DNA of 64,000 bases from Auanema rhodensis (lineage: Eukaryota; Nematoda; Chromadorea; Rhabditida; Rhabditidae): assembly GCA_964057225.1 (NCBI GenBank), contig OZ059897.1:5518001-5582000 (forward strand), written 5' to 3'. The notes below the pieces were generated by a model. The model saw nothing but the letters and a program-made list of their open reading frames with translations. It made no database searches and had not been told where the DNA came from. Below are positions 10,537 to 24,558 of this stretch, piece after piece (position 1 is the stretch's first letter; the number at the start of each line of letters is the position of its first letter). A program made the position numbers and the translations under genes.

Positions 10537-13500
10537 TTAATCAATAGGTCCAATTTGATTATGGTTAACTCCCCACATGTGATCTTCCTGTCGTACTGAA
10601 AATAATAGAATATTTATTATAATAATATAATAATAGATAACTTACGCATAGTGCGGCAATCCTTTTGATGTGGTTGAGGAGATGTACCAGTAGATGAAGT
10701 AGATCCTGCAACGGATACTGTAGAAGATGTTAATGAAGTCGGATTGTGGGGAGCTGGCATGAAGCCAGACGCTCCAGGATTAGTGAATGGAGTAAATGTA
10801 CTGGCTTGAGCTTCACTTTTATTGAACCAATCATTAACTTCTGGAAAATAACAAATTTCAATTTCTGCAGAAATCAAAGGATAAACCTTTCAGCTTGTCG
10901 TCTGCATCAACACAGCGGCCGGACACAATTGGTCTTGGATGAATCACGTTTGTTGGAGCATCACAAGTGAAACGCTGAGGAATAAATTCACCAGGATTGG
11001 GTGAACTTGTTGGTGCTGGAGGCATAGACGATAACTCAGGATCTTCTACAAGTACCATTTGAGTTATAGCTTCAACGTTCATCTTCAAAGAGGCTTGGAT
11101 TGCTCACTCACCTCCTTCATCTTGATATTCACCTGCTGGAGCCTCGGAAAATCCTTCATCTGTAATGGAAAGGCCATCACGGACCATTTGCTGTTCTGGT
11201 ACAACAGCCTCGACTATTCCACACGTATTCACAATGAATAGACGGTTATTCGGATTCTCCTCTGACGATTTGCGCTTGGCCACACGCTCTTGAGCACGTT
11301 CAGCAGCAGAGAACATCTTCAGCTCGTCAGGCTTCCACGCTTCACCATGCAGGCTGTGATGAATCACTACGGATAACTTCTCTTCCTGTGAATCGTTCTT
11401 CATCATGTCTGGGTTGGAAGAATTGGGTAAAACATTGCTTTGAACCCAATTAGCAGTATCTTTAGCGGTCTGTTTAACAGAATCGGACATTGATAAGCTG
11501 AGCTTACGAAAACGGGATGATATAGCTGAAGCTACATGCTTGCCGGCATCCATAGTGTCGTTGCCAAGTCCAGAAACGACGTCAACTGAAAAATCTATTA
11601 AGTTACGAAAGACGTGTTCCTACAATGTTCACCTCCCGCCTTCATATGATCAAATACTTGAGAAACTGAAAAAAAAAAGAAGTAAAAACAATGATTTTGA
11701 GAAAAGATTTACATAGATTCATCAAAAGAACCAAAAGATATTTACTTTTCTGAAGATTAAAGATAATATTTTGAAGTTAAAAATACATTTTGCAAAAACC
11801 AAATATATTGTATGTTAATGACATTTTCATTAAATTCATAGAACAGCTTACTTCTTGATGTTTCGTTACGTTTTTCCATTTCGAGATCCACTAAACGAGC
11901 ATCCACATTCTCTCGTCTTTCTAACGAAAAAACAAATTATGTGAAGATTTTCAAAAGAATAATGGATGTATTTTCATAAAATTAATAAAATAGAATATTT
12001 CTTTTATTAACTATCAGCGAATTATGGTAAAATTGCGATTTTGATAACATCAAAAATTTCAAATTATTCTAAAGAATCAACGTTCTAAAATCAAACAAGT
12101 AAAAAATAAAATAACTATATCTAACTATCTATTGAATATTAATTTGAAAAAGTCATAATATTGAGAATAAAACTACCTAGATATTGAGGTTTAAGACGTT
12201 CGTGTCCTTTGCAGCACGGTTCGACTGAAACATATAATAATAAAAACATGAATATATACATATATATATATCTAAATATCTACAAATAAAGCAAAAATAT
12301 AATTAATATCATGTGAAAATTGAAAGAAAAATATAATATTATATATATATATAAAAAAAGAAGAAAGAATATGTATATCAAATGTAAATATATGAAATTA
12401 TATTAGAAATATATATTGAATATAATTCTTTTAAATAGTAACTATATGCATAGTATATACATATGATAAATGAACAATTGAAAAGTAAGGAAAGGTTGAC
12501 ATCTGTGATAAACGACGATGCTAACGTCTTGTAAGGAAGACATGAGCAGATATGAGACAGACTGAACATTTAAATTTCCATATATTTGCTATACAATTCC
12601 ATCTTGATCTCTTGGCTGAGAATCATTTAGTTCTGTCTGTTTCATCTCTTTCTATTCTTGACTCTTACAGCTAACATCACGCCTCATATCAATCTCTCTA
12701 GTTCTTTCGTTATCTTACTCTCTCATTCCGTTTTTTTCACTAGATTCTCTCAAAATATCCTTATTAACTTAAAATTTGTATAGGTTTTTCTTTTTTTCTT
12801 TTAATCTTATATTCTGTTATGCTCTCTATTCCATACTCTCTTTCTCTTATTCATCTTCTGCTGCATAAAAATATTTACGAGAAAAGTCGACCACGCGCTG
12901 ATCAACCAAAGTGCACATCGAGGCAAATGTCGAAAACAAGCTGGGGGGATGGTGGCAAAAGAAAGCATGAGAAGAGAAAATGGAGAGAGAAATATTAATA
13001 GGAGAATGTGAAATATAAGAGTAAAACGGACAGTAAAAGAGAGTCAGATTTGAAAAAGATAGAAAGTCAAGAACAGTATTCGAATGAAAAAAAAAGGATT
13101 AAACACACACGTGAGAGTAGACGCTACCGACAATAAATTCAGCGGAATCGTTAGAAGACAAAATTGGCAGAAAGTCGGAGCAAATTATAAACAGCCAGAT
13201 GTAGACTATTGACGAACCAAAGAATGAATATAAGAGGTTTTTCGAGTCTACACGAAAGTAAAATCGGATAGATATATAGTAAAAATAAGGAAAATGAGAC
13301 AGAAGGCCACACGAGGGCTGTTTTTGAATTTTTTTTAAAACATTTTATTTTGAAACATTTCCCTGTAGCCTCAAGAGGTTTTTGTTAAAATTCACCAATG
13401 TTTTTTTCTTTTTTTCTGTTCGGAAGAAAATAATCGTTCACGACCATTGATCAGTTTTGCAAAAAAAAATGAAAAAGCTTGTAAACCGAATACTAGTGCA

Positions 13501-14224
13501 GAGCAGTTGGGTCTTACTTGTCAAATAACTTAGTTGACTAATTGTAACAGAAACAATATTCAGAAACAAAAAAATCTTTTTTTATAATTTTTGAAAGAAT
13601 GCATCAAAGCTAGTCCCATTGAAGCAGCTTGCTATTGGTCGACAGAATAGCAAAAATACGAAAACCGTCATTGCTCAGGGAAGGGGGGCGTGTTGATTAC
13701 TTTGGATGTTCAGTAGTTTGAAAGCCAAAAATGACTCAAATGTGTTGGACGATAAGAGAGATTTCTAATTTTTCCAATGCAACTGTTATGTTCTTCGAAG
13801 ATCCTCAGAAGATTTATATGGAAAAAGATAATTTTTAAACGAATTTTCTACCGAAAATTGCTTATGTACACACTCTCTCTCTCTCTCTCTCTCTGAAAAC
13901 TTTCATTATTTTCAATTACTTTCTCTTTATAACTTTTCAACAGTATTATCTATCGAACAATCTTCTTATCTATTCTTTCTACCTTTCCTCATTCAACTTA
14001 TTTCCAATACTCGTGGTTCCTTTTTCTTTTATTTAAATCTCTAAATTCTCTAAATTTAACAAACTATCTAACTTACTGTGTTCTTTTCTATCTTAATCAA
14101 GTTATTTTCTAATTGATAACAAAATTCAACAAATAACTATAAATAGATTACCTCGAGTTTCAGATTTCATCGATGACATTCTAAATGATTCTTTGGTAGT
14201 AGGAACTAACTCTTTGATCTTTTC
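10537..14224 (-). CDS. Multi-exon protein of unknown function (at least 354 aa)
   Basis: Exons: 14224-14152, 12224-12177, 11920-11852, 11665-11633, 11585-11112, 11045-10887, 10840-10646, 10595-10537; all have good GT/AG sites and consistent phase. The first listed exon begins in phase 0 after TTTTAG and is open upstream of its first ATG (14179). It is therefore either internal (5' exons further right) or trans-spliced; 354 aa counts from that ATG. The protein has a charged region with a possible helix (LERRENVDARLVDLEMEKR). A basic amphipathic stretch (ISSRFRKLSLSMSDSVKQ), a conserved-looking core (RLFIVNTCGIVEAVVPEQ) and a Ser/Thr/Pro-rich C-terminus ending NHNQIGPID follow. No signal peptide, membrane segment or known domain was recognised. 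The long introns on the 5' side and hydrophilic sequence suggest a cytosolic, possibly multi-promoter gene. Confidence 0.7.
13869..13895. repeat. (CT)n microsatellite
   Basis: Pure CT run within the long first intron of the unknown minus-strand gene. Confidence 0.9.
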
Positions 14225-14362
14225 CTAAAATTAAATTCTATTATAGATCAATTGAATTTGTAAATAAAATATTCTTCTAAACACGAACATGAAAATGCCG
14301 TTGAATTATGAACATATCAAAAGTACAAGAGAGACTAAGAGTTGAAAAGACACAAAGAAATA

Positions 14363-14438
14363 CAGAGAGAATGAAAGAGAGAGAATGAGAGAGAGAGAGA
14401 GAGAGAGAAAAAGAGAAAGAGAGAGAGAAGATAGAAAG
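14363..14438. repeat. GA-rich microsatellite
   Basis: (GA)n with AAA interruptions on the plus strand. Confidence 0.9.
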
Positions 14439-15706
14439 AAAAATACTGTAGAAGTCGAGTTGACGAGAGAGTGAGGGAGTAAAGGAGAGAATAACAAAGG
14501 TAACCATAGATGATGATCTTTTTTACTCTTTTTTTTTCCTCAAAAATTGTGTGAATGCAAGAACACGTAAATACATTAAATTATAAATATTTTGTGAAAT
14601 ATATAAAGAAAAATAAAAAAATTATGTGGATTTGTGATACATGCATATGTAAAATAATTTTTCTAAAAGTAAATGTCGTTGCATAGCATGAAGAATAAGA
14701 GGCGAATTGAAAGAAACAATTCAGTAGATCAGAGATCTATGTTTGTTCCTTCTTTTCCTCATTGTCTCTATTCCTTTTCTCTTTTTGGTTCGTTATTTTT
14801 ACTCATATATTCCTTCTAAATTCTCTTTCTTTTTTTCTTCTCTCTATCTGCCTATCTATTTATCTCTCTATCTCTTCCTCTCCCTCTCTCCCTTTCTCTT
14901 TCCTTATATATATGTATGTATATATAGGTTTTTGTATGTTTGAAAGAGATAAACGTCTTGGATATTTGACAAAAAAAATAAAAAATCTATTATAATATAA
15001 GAATATGATAACTATTATTGAAATTAAATATATGTATATTGAGAGTTATATTAATAAATTTCAAAAATTTTACTTATTGTTATTTGAAAATAAAAAAAGT
15101 TTATACAATAGATAATGAACTTATGATGAAAATATGACAAGTTGTTGGAAAAAAAGTGAAAACAATGAACATTGGATTGGATGGGAAGTCCGATGGGGTC
15201 GTAAGAATATAACGAAATAACAAATAATAAGGATTGTAACTAAGAGAATTACAAAGCTAATGAATTCCTAAAAGAAAATCAAAAAACGAAATCTGCAGAG
15301 CATTATGGGCCAAACATCGTGAAAGCTCTTTGGTCGATGTCAATGAGGCAAGATGGAGTTGAATTTGAATTTATATTTTCCCAATGCTTTCGTCCTTTTC
15401 GCCAGGTCCTGTTCTCTATCCTATATCATATATTCGAATGAAAACATAGAACACTTTAGTGAACGAGAGTATATGATGGTGATCATGGTTGTAGCATATA
15501 AAAAAAAGAAAAAAGAAGACGAAGATGATGAAGACGAAGAGGAGAATTGAGATGAATTTTCGTTGTCAACAACTTTAGTGATCGAATGACAGAAGAGCCG
15601 ATTTGCAAAACAGAATCTCTGTTCAGAACAAAAGTTTTAACCAGCTAAGGGCACCTGTGAAACTTGAAAACTCTTCCTATATTTCTGCGGTTCTGGCGTT
15701 TGCCCT

Positions 15707-15733
15707 TTCTCTCTCTCTGTCTCTGTCTCTCAG

Positions 15734-15764
<31 letters not shown>

Positions 15765-15765
15765 G
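15707..15765. repeat. CT-rich microsatellite
   Basis: (CT)n with GTCTCT variants on the plus strand. Confidence 0.9.
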
Positions 15766-18079
15766 TTCATTCTGATTGATTAAAAAATAAATATTTGGTA
15801 CAAGCAAAATAAAGTTTTGATTTCAATTCTTATCTTTCATAAAGCTTTAACTACATAAGTTTATGTTATTTCATATTAAAATATTAATAATTTATATTTT
15901 AAATAAACATATAAAAAAAAGAAAAAAATAATCCATTTATGAATATAAAAATTGAGAAATAATAACCAAATGTGGATGTTTAATAGTTAGAATAACATAT
16001 GAAACAAGCAATGTTAAACAGATATCTCAAAAACATACAAATGAACACAGCTGATATAAAAATATTTGAAATATAATATGAAAGTATTATTAAGAATTTC
16101 AAGTGATTTTTGAAACTTATTCGTATAGGTAAAAGGGTCCAGCCCATCAATTCCGCTCAAATGCATTTCTTTTTTTTCCTGAAAAATGAGAAACATAAAG
16201 CTTGATGATTATAGATCCCTCAACATTACAAGATATGTGAAAGTCAAATTTCTTAATTTTTTGAAGATGAAAGAATGGAATGAGAAGTTGTAATGTCAAC
16301 AGCAAATTATGGGAAAAATCGTATTGCTCTTCATGAAAACTGTTGATTAAAACTATTTTTTGTCATCTTTGTTCATCGAAAAAAACCAAATAAAAACTCT
16401 TTTAATTTAGATTCAACTGTTGAAATATGAGAAGAAGCGTTATGAACTGTCACGCTACATACATGTGCTGTCAACTATATATTCATCTGATTACCAAATT
16501 TCATGTCTTCACAATTCATCTAATTTTCGTCTCTTTTCTTTCTCATCCTCTTCCAAGCTCAGTAAGATCTTCTTTTACGTGTCGAATTCAACGGCTATTG
16601 CATTAAGTACTTTAAAGAAATTTCCACAGATATACTCTATCCTTCCCTTGTTTTATATTTCAATTTCATCTAATTAACAATCGTTTTCCATTTTTTTTAT
16701 TTCTTTCATTCCAATTAGACGAAATGGCTTAGCTACTCATCTTTTTTTCTTAATCTTACTGTCAATCATTCTACTTGTTATTCTCTTTTAAACACATTTT
16801 TTCTTAAAGATTTCTATGCTATTCCTTTTCTTTTTTTATTTTAAATTTTCTTTTATAATTATTTCCGAAATGAAGATTTGTCAAACTACATGAAACATTC
16901 TGTTTTTTCTCTTTTCATTTTCAACAAATTTGTTATGTATATTTCTAGATTTTTGTATCAAAAATTTTATTTCTAAATTTAAATAACTTTTCATCAAAAC
17001 TAATATTTTTATTCTTTTTTGTAAACTATTTATTAAATTTTTGAATAATAAATTCTACAAATTGTCATTTTTACATATTATTACATATATTATAATAATA
17101 ATATATGGATAGATATAGAATATTTCTATATTATAATTAAAATTTATTAATTATTTCTAAATATTCTTTTATTATATGTATATTGTAGAAGAAAATAACT
17201 ATTTCACGTTTATAATTATCATATTATTGTCATAAACTGTAGGATTTAAGAACGAAAAACAAAATAAAACCATATAGTATTCATAAGTGGAAATATGGAG
17301 AAATGGTTGAAAACATTGTTGAGTAATCAAATACAGTATCAGATGAAAACAAGAACTTGCAGATTTCTTTGAAAGTATTCTCCAAGATGCTGATATTCAC
17401 GTGAACAACTTCTTTCATTCACGTGTTTACCTAGTATTGGCCGATCCATATGATTAGTCGCTAGATTCTTTCCTTCATTTCTCTCTCTCTCTCTCTCTCT
17501 CTTTTCATCTCTGTCTCTATTCGTCTTTCTACTTCCCTCTTTTCTCTCTTATCATTATATTTATATTCTTCTGACCCTTCCGTGGTATTTCTCTGTAGTT
17601 TCTGACCAATCTGATCAACTTTCATATTTATTGTTGTGACTCGATAAATGTCGACTTATAGTTCGTCATTCATTGCATTTCCTTTGAAACGTTTGATATT
17701 TCTTCATTCACCCTTTATGTTTTTATAATTTTTATTTTCATTATATATAGATTTGCCGTAGAAATATTTAGTAATGTTGCAAGTATGAGACTAAATTCAA
17801 ATCTTAAGGTTCAAATTCAATAGTTAGAGAAAGTATTTGAATTAGGTGGCATCATGATTAAGCTTTGTACCGAGATCTTCTAAGTGTTCTGCTCAATAAA
17901 CCTTGTTCTGCTAATTAATATAATTTGATTTTATCTTTAGAACATCTTGAATTAGCAAAATGTTAATCTCAACCACTTCAAAGTTATATATTTCTCTATT
18001 TCTAACTGATTTTCCTTTATAAAATATCCTTTACATGCTCATTTGTCTGAATTACTCATGTTAAATGCATCTTATCTAC

Positions 18080-18232
18080 ATGTTTCTGCTGTATCTTTGC
18101 AAATGCATCCTATCCAATATTTGGAGCGGTATGGTTCTTGAGCAGACAGCAGAGTGCATTGCCAACAACAAGCCTCCTGACCTAGTAAAAGGACACAATT
18201 ACGTTGTATACAAGGAAAAAATCGAAAAATAA
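18080..18232 (+). CDS. Possible 50-aa secreted/membrane micropeptide
   Basis: ATG-started frame of 51 codons in a small GC-elevated island. The N-terminus is hydrophobic (MFLLYLCKCILSNIW), followed by a hydrophilic tail with the core EQTAECIANNKPPD. The same island is also open on the minus strand (a Cys/Trp-rich frame), so strand is uncertain. No family was recognised and no splice or start signal decides it. Confidence 0.22.
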   Translation: MFLLYLCKCILSNIWSGMVLEQTAECIANNKPPDLVKGHNYVVYKEKIEK

Positions 18233-18930
18233 TGAATATAATGTGTAATGAACGACTTCTGGAACAATCATCAACCCTTAGCATTTATATAAACTGTGTT
18301 AATTGAGCTGAATATGAAAAACATGAATGATATATAGGCTGTATGAGTATGCTAGTTGTGTCATATCAGTTCAAAATATCTCGTAATCGGTAAAAGACTA
18401 CTCGTCTTGTTGTCTTAATCATTCAAGATTATCAATAGGCGTTCTTCCTTTTTTCATTTTCTTTTATTTTATTTCTTCGTTTCTTCATCTACTTCTTCTG
18501 CAGATTCTTAAAAGTATTATACCCACATATGTGTATATTTATATTTTTAATTTAATAGATAGGCTTTTCTAGATTATGTTCAGCTTTTAACTTTATTGCT
18601 TTAAGTCATTTTCTTTATTTTCTTATTTCTTGTAATAATTTTTTTTGTTCGTAATTTACTTTTCAAATGAAAATTTGTGTAAAAAAAGCATTTTTTTAGT
18701 ACTTTTTCAATTTAATTTTCAATTTTTATTAATTTTGATCTTCCTTATTAATATATTAATGTTATATTTTGTTATTAATGTATTTTGAAGATATAATTGT
18801 AAAAGAGAATAGAAAAAAAGTTCATTCTAAGTTCATTTTTCCAAGTATTTAAGAATTTTGTTTACCAATTGTTTCAGTTTTTCTAGCATTTTTTTCTCTT
18901 CAAACCAGGTTTAATCATTTTTTTATTTTT

Positions 18931-18936
18931 TTACAG
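18931..18936 (+). promoter_or_regulatory. Likely trans-splice acceptor upstream of ATG 18946
   Basis: A T-rich run ending in TTACAG lies 9 bp before the ATG, with no plausible coding exon just upstream. This is the usual arrangement of a spliced-leader acceptor in nematodes. Confidence 0.5.
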
Positions 18937-18945
18937 CTTCTACTA

Positions 18946-21900
18946 ATGCCTGCAACACTGATTCTTGGAGGTGATCGCTTAGCCTTCACGTTGGCACGTC
19001 TTTGTAAGTTGTTTTGTTATAATAGGCATAGATTAACTTTTTATTTTGGTTAAGTATATCATATAGTTTATATCATATATTATAATTTATTTTTGTTCAT
19101 TTAGTGTGTTCTTCGGGAGAACGTGTATATCTTATGGGAAGTGTACAGAAAACTAAGGCTATTATGACCGAACTTTTGCAATCTGATGTTGAAAGAGATC
19201 ATCCTTTTCAGCTAATTGATGATCTCAGAGTATGCGATACAGATAAATTTAATTGATATAGTTAATTGAAATTTTAGAATCAAGAACATTACCTTAAGAA
19301 ACGATTGGAAAACATCCAGTTCTGCAACCGTATGGAAGAAGTTGGCAGAGATCTGAAGGCTGTTGTTGTTACTGATAATTGTATGTATTTGATAATATAT
19401 TTGATAATATATATCTTTTTTAGCAAATGAATTGAATGTACATAACTTTGGTTCTGTACCAGTGGCTAATTTCCAAGAAGATTGCTCAAGTGTTTCTAAC
19501 TGTATTGATGTGAAAGCTTACCAGCCACTAGAGCTGACGAAGATGGCTCAAGTTAGTTCATTTAATATTTTTCAAATTTCGTATACTTCTGTCACAACCA
19601 ATGGCTTATGTATGTATGTTTATCCACAATTATTGTGTAAACAACCATTTTAAAGTCAAAAGCACGAGGAGACTCCTGAAAATGTTAACAGTTGAACTGA
19701 AAGAATATTTATGAAAAGCATTGTTATACGTCTTTTTTGGTACAAAAAATGCTTTAATAACCAAGGTGGAACGAACTAACATGGCAACGGAACTAACGTC
19801 AACATCGCTATATTATTATTTATCTAAACGATGAAAGACTTTAAATGAATGGAAGTCAAATATGTTTCGAGTCATTTTCTTTGAACTAATGATCCTTGTT
19901 CTTTGATGATTTCGTGCTAAATACTAAAGAGCATAATGTTCCAAATGATGGGAAATCTTGACGAAATATATTCAGAATTGTGAAATACATGTTCAGCACG
20001 TTGCCATAAGATGTGTTTTTTCCGTTCAAAGTACATGAATCTTGGATTGAGCTGAGATAAGAAAAATAGATTAATTTTAAAAGTTGATGGTTTAAAGCGT
20101 TCGGTTGTTAATGCTTTAGATTATTGTGGAACAAGCTATGATAGTAGATTTTGGGTGCAAGTGAGGAGATAAACTCTATAGAGAAGAAGATTGTTTGATG
20201 AATAGATAGCTTGTAGAGTAAGAAAGTTTATAAGACAAAAACATTGAAGGAAAGATTGAAAGGGTAGAATGAGTGGTTTGGTAAAAGTACTGGGACAACG
20301 GACAACCAGAACATATTTTTATCTGTTAACATGTGAAGATTCGATTACAATATTTATGAAGAAAAAAAGGGAATAAAAATGATTAATAGAAGACTAAAAA
20401 AGTTATTTTGTTATTCAGCTATATAAGATGATATACTGATTAGCTCTTCAAGTATTTATAACATACTTTTGATTATTCATTTCTTTGAATTTTGAATTCA
20501 AATACATTTTATTACAACTTTTTTGTGAATCTAAAGACGGAGAATCATCAGGCATTAAGCCTTTCAAGCGCCTTGTGCTTACTTCATTGTATAATCAACA
20601 CTACGCTCATCTACATCATTCAACCACTCATTCTCTCTTATACTATCTTCATTCCTTCTTCCCACTCCTTTACTTGCCATCTTTCGAATGCTTCTGTTTG
20701 CTTCATTAGAAGGCTTATCGGCATTGGGAACATCGTCCCAATCAGACGCTTTCATATCGGGAACTACCATGCCAGTAGCTCTATGCTTTCTCAACTTGAA
20801 TACTCTAATGGACGTATTTATATTTTTTTCCGGCAATAATAGAATCTTATGCTTACTTTATTTTGAAGATTTATGCTTCATATGCATATTATAGTTTTCA
20901 CGTGAATCACGTGAATCACGGGTCAGATAGAATATCACAATTCATTTTTAAAATTTTCATTAAACAGAGCGGTTGTGTCGTACTACTTGCTCCCTGCTTT
21001 TCTAATACCATTCTTGCAGTTTTATCTGAACATCTCTTAAAGTTATTCCTACTTACCAATTTGGAGAGATATTGGCATCTAGAGAAGATATGTTCATGTT
21101 GTTACTAGCACAGCATGTATCCCAATCCGTAGTTCAATCAACACTCATTCGAGCTTGGTCAATGTGCATGGGTCATGTGGTTGGCCAGATGTCACATGTC
21201 CTTTCAAGGCATAAAAAGTCTGTTCATGAGAAGAGACGGATAGCAGCAGCAGTTGCGCTGGTCTGAGTAGTAGTAACACCAAAACCAACAGCACTAGACG
21301 TACTCAATAGCCAATCCTCGCTTCATGATCACTTTCTCTCTCTCTCCCTCTCTCTCCCTCTCACTCTCCTTCTGCATCCATTTTCTATCAATCGTTCCCG
21401 TTTTAGCTATCTCTTTCCAATCCACTCTCTGATTCAGGAATACTATTTCAATTTGCTTTCATGTTAGCCACCATCGGATTACATAGTGTTGAGAGCTAAA
21501 TAGAAATTAATTTTCTTCAAGATGTAGCTATGAGATGCGGAGCTAAATAGTGGGGTGAACGATTTTCTTAACATTGGAGGAAGAAAGAAAAAGTTTTTTT
21601 TCTCATTTTTTACTTTCCACTCTTCTTGAATCTCATGCCTGCTTTCTCACTTTTTTCATTTCTTTTGTGTTGAAATACTTTATTCGAAATTCAAAACAAT
21701 TTATTCATTTGTATTATATAATGAAAGATGAGAATAAGAAGAACAAAGGACAAAATAAAATATGCGAATAGTCATATAACCTTACTACGAGCCGATGATC
21801 GAGATGTTGTAATATAGTTTGCGACTGTTAACCTCTGTCAGCAAAAGGCAGAATTTTGCATCATCTTCTGCTTTGCTCTTTCTTGCCAATCTAACGCCGA

Positions 21901-24496
21901 TTTCTCTTCTTCATTCCGATCTGACCTCGTCCAGCGACCATCTGCGAGTTTTTGAGTTGTATTAAGAGGCAAAAATAAGAAGAACGTAGATGTGGAAGGA
22001 ATGAGAGGGATGTCGGCAGAAAGGTTCAATGCCAGCCAGACTTCTGCCGGTAAACAAGTATCGCCTGACCCTTCCGGTTCTGGCCGTACCCACAAAAGAA
22101 TTTTTTTATTTCAAAAAACGTCTGTAGTTAGCTACGAATAACGATGTCAGAAAACAATTTTCTGTTTTTAAATCTTTGTAGGACTAGCCTGCGCATTTAA
22201 ATGATGCTAAGCATAGTGAATTAACAATAAGAAAAATATATTTATTATATCATATAGTTAGTGAAAAGAATAAAATATACATTAACCTAACAAGAGGCTA
22301 ATAGGATTAGGTAATAGTCTGTATAAAGAGTTGTAAGGAAAAAAAAGAATGAAAAGACTAGGTCAACAAGACAATACGAGAAGAGACAAGATGATTGTTC
22401 TTTCAAATTAGCTATATATATATAATCTTTTATAATAATCCAACTTAACCCTCGTGAGAAAGAATACAAAAAAATGTATTTTTGCATCGTCTATCACGTT
22501 ATTTGATATATTCGTGACAAATTGTGGGTCTGTAATTTGCTTTCGTGCATTCATATAAGGAAATACGTTATGAGGTTATACATAGATGATTATAAACTAG
22601 TAATTATCATAACTATAGAGAGATATAATTATTTATATTTATTGGCCCATTGATAATATATAATTTCTACAAAAAATAAAACAAACGGAACAAATTGAAC
22701 AAACTGTCATTCTTCATTTTTCTCAAAGGTCCATTCGCAGAAAGAATACTGTGATATCAAACTCAAACCGATTTCACTAGAATCTTCCTACTAACGGACG
22801 TTTGGACAACTATGAATGAATGACAATGGCTGGGAATTTGCGAGGAACTGACAATGACAAGAAGTGTTTTTTTGGAAGCTCAATGACTGAAGAGAAGGAA
22901 TTAACCGGATCATTGTGGCTAGCATTGAAACGCTGTGCAACAACAGGAACTGTGATACCTTAGAGAAGCCCATCGGCACCGGTATATACGGATCCTGTCA
23001 TCGAACAGAGATTCAAAAGCCATATTACTGGATGAAGGAAGTGATATTCTGGTTAAAGTTAAGTACAAGTCAGTATGAATAACATAGTAAATAAACGAAA
23101 CGATCAGTTCGAATGACGACGATGAGGAGGCGGTGGATGAGAAAAGCAGATGAATGATGAATTACTGAGATTTGCGGGTGAATTGAAAGATAATAATGGA
23201 AATATAATCGCTATATTCCGTATGATGACTTGACAAAGTAAAGCTAATGAATTGAAATATTGTGGACTTTAGACATTACGAAGTAGCTTATTACGCACTT
23301 CAATACATATCACCATCAATGAATCAGAAATCATTTTAACATAGCCTAACATCGGAATTAAAGACCGAAGACAGCCTAATCCACTCCTCAAACCTCCTGC
23401 TGATATATAGGATTGTTGTGGAGGCGGAGCTTGAAGTAGGCGGAGCAATAACAACCATGTTACTTGCGGTCATTTTTTGAAGTTGATAAGTTGGGAAAAA
23501 TGCCAAATAGTAGGCATCTCTTCAGGTTATATATGAAGTAACAATGTGGTTCACAGCGGAAAAGATCAGAAAGTTACTAAGATGGTAACAAGAAAGTTCG
23601 AGGAAGGAAGAACTTAGAAACTACAACGATGTTACTGGCGGGCACGATTTATGCTGAGCAACCTACGCACACTTTGTGGCATTGGCTGAGAATCAGTGAA
23701 AAGGAGCAGAGTGAATACTCGATTTCTAAGACGATGCAGAAAATGGAAGGAGTATCTTGATGATAAGAATTTCAAAGAAAACAAGAGTATTGGGTACAGG
23801 AAACCATGTAAGATCTAGATAGGAAGAATGATGTGGGTGAGGGCGAGTTGAGTTGAGTTGAACAGAATGAGGAGGAGAGAGATGAGAGCGATAAAGGGGG
23901 GTGAAGAAGAGTGACGAGGAGGTTAGCTGTAGCAGCTGTGTTGGTCGGCCTCAACATAGAAAAGATACTTCGTTAGAACATCTGGCAATCCATTGGGTCT
24001 GGTCATCCCTCTTTTCCTTCATCTTCCACTGTGTTTCGCTCTTTGAGGCTTAGCCTTGTGCTGCTCTCCCCGCTGTCCATCTTCTCTTCATCTTGCTTCT
24101 CTATCTGACTCTGATTTCCATTTGATCTCTCTCATTATCGTCTTGTGTTCTGTGCTCAATATATTTGATTCGAAAGCTAGTTTCGTTATTTCCTATGGAC
24201 TTATGTCGTCGTTTTCTTTTTTTTTTCACAAACATACATACAAAGAAAATAGAAGGAATAATCGAGGATTGGTTTAATGATCTAAAGGGAGAGCAAATTT
24301 TCAATATGAATAAGATATATGATATAGTTAGCTATATAATATTTTGAGGAAGAAAAAATTAATTGAATGTCATTCAAACTGACCACATATACATGATTAC
24401 CCAAATTGTCTTGTTTTTCCACAAAATCAATGAGAATAGAATATACATATAAGAGAATGAAACTAGGAAAGCGGAAACTGTTTACGAGTGTATGAA

Positions 24497-24558
<62 letters not shown>

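Larger units (their letters stand above)
14225..18945. other. 4.7 kb with no firm gene
   Basis: Mostly AT-rich with GA/CT tracts at about 14363-14438, 15707-15765 and 17481-17502. Long frames here (for example 14277-14507 minus, 14743-14995 plus) are Ser/Leu/Phe low-complexity shadows of those tracts. Three less AT-rich islands stand out: 15300-15420, 17390-17450 and 18070-18200. They could be upstream or alternative first exons of the minus-strand gene, or a short peptide gene. Confidence 0.5.

Noticed and set aside
13084-13212. 42-codon plus-strand frame with balanced composition
   Set aside because: A frame of this length is expected by chance in a less AT-rich patch; no splice site, family or signal supports it.
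14277-14995. Ser/Leu/Phe-rich frames on both strands
   Set aside because: Translations of CT/GA tracts.
16014-16196. Minus-strand frame after TTTTTCAG (core LSGIDGLDPFTYTNK)
   Set aside because: No usable donor in the phase needed to join the 14224 exon.
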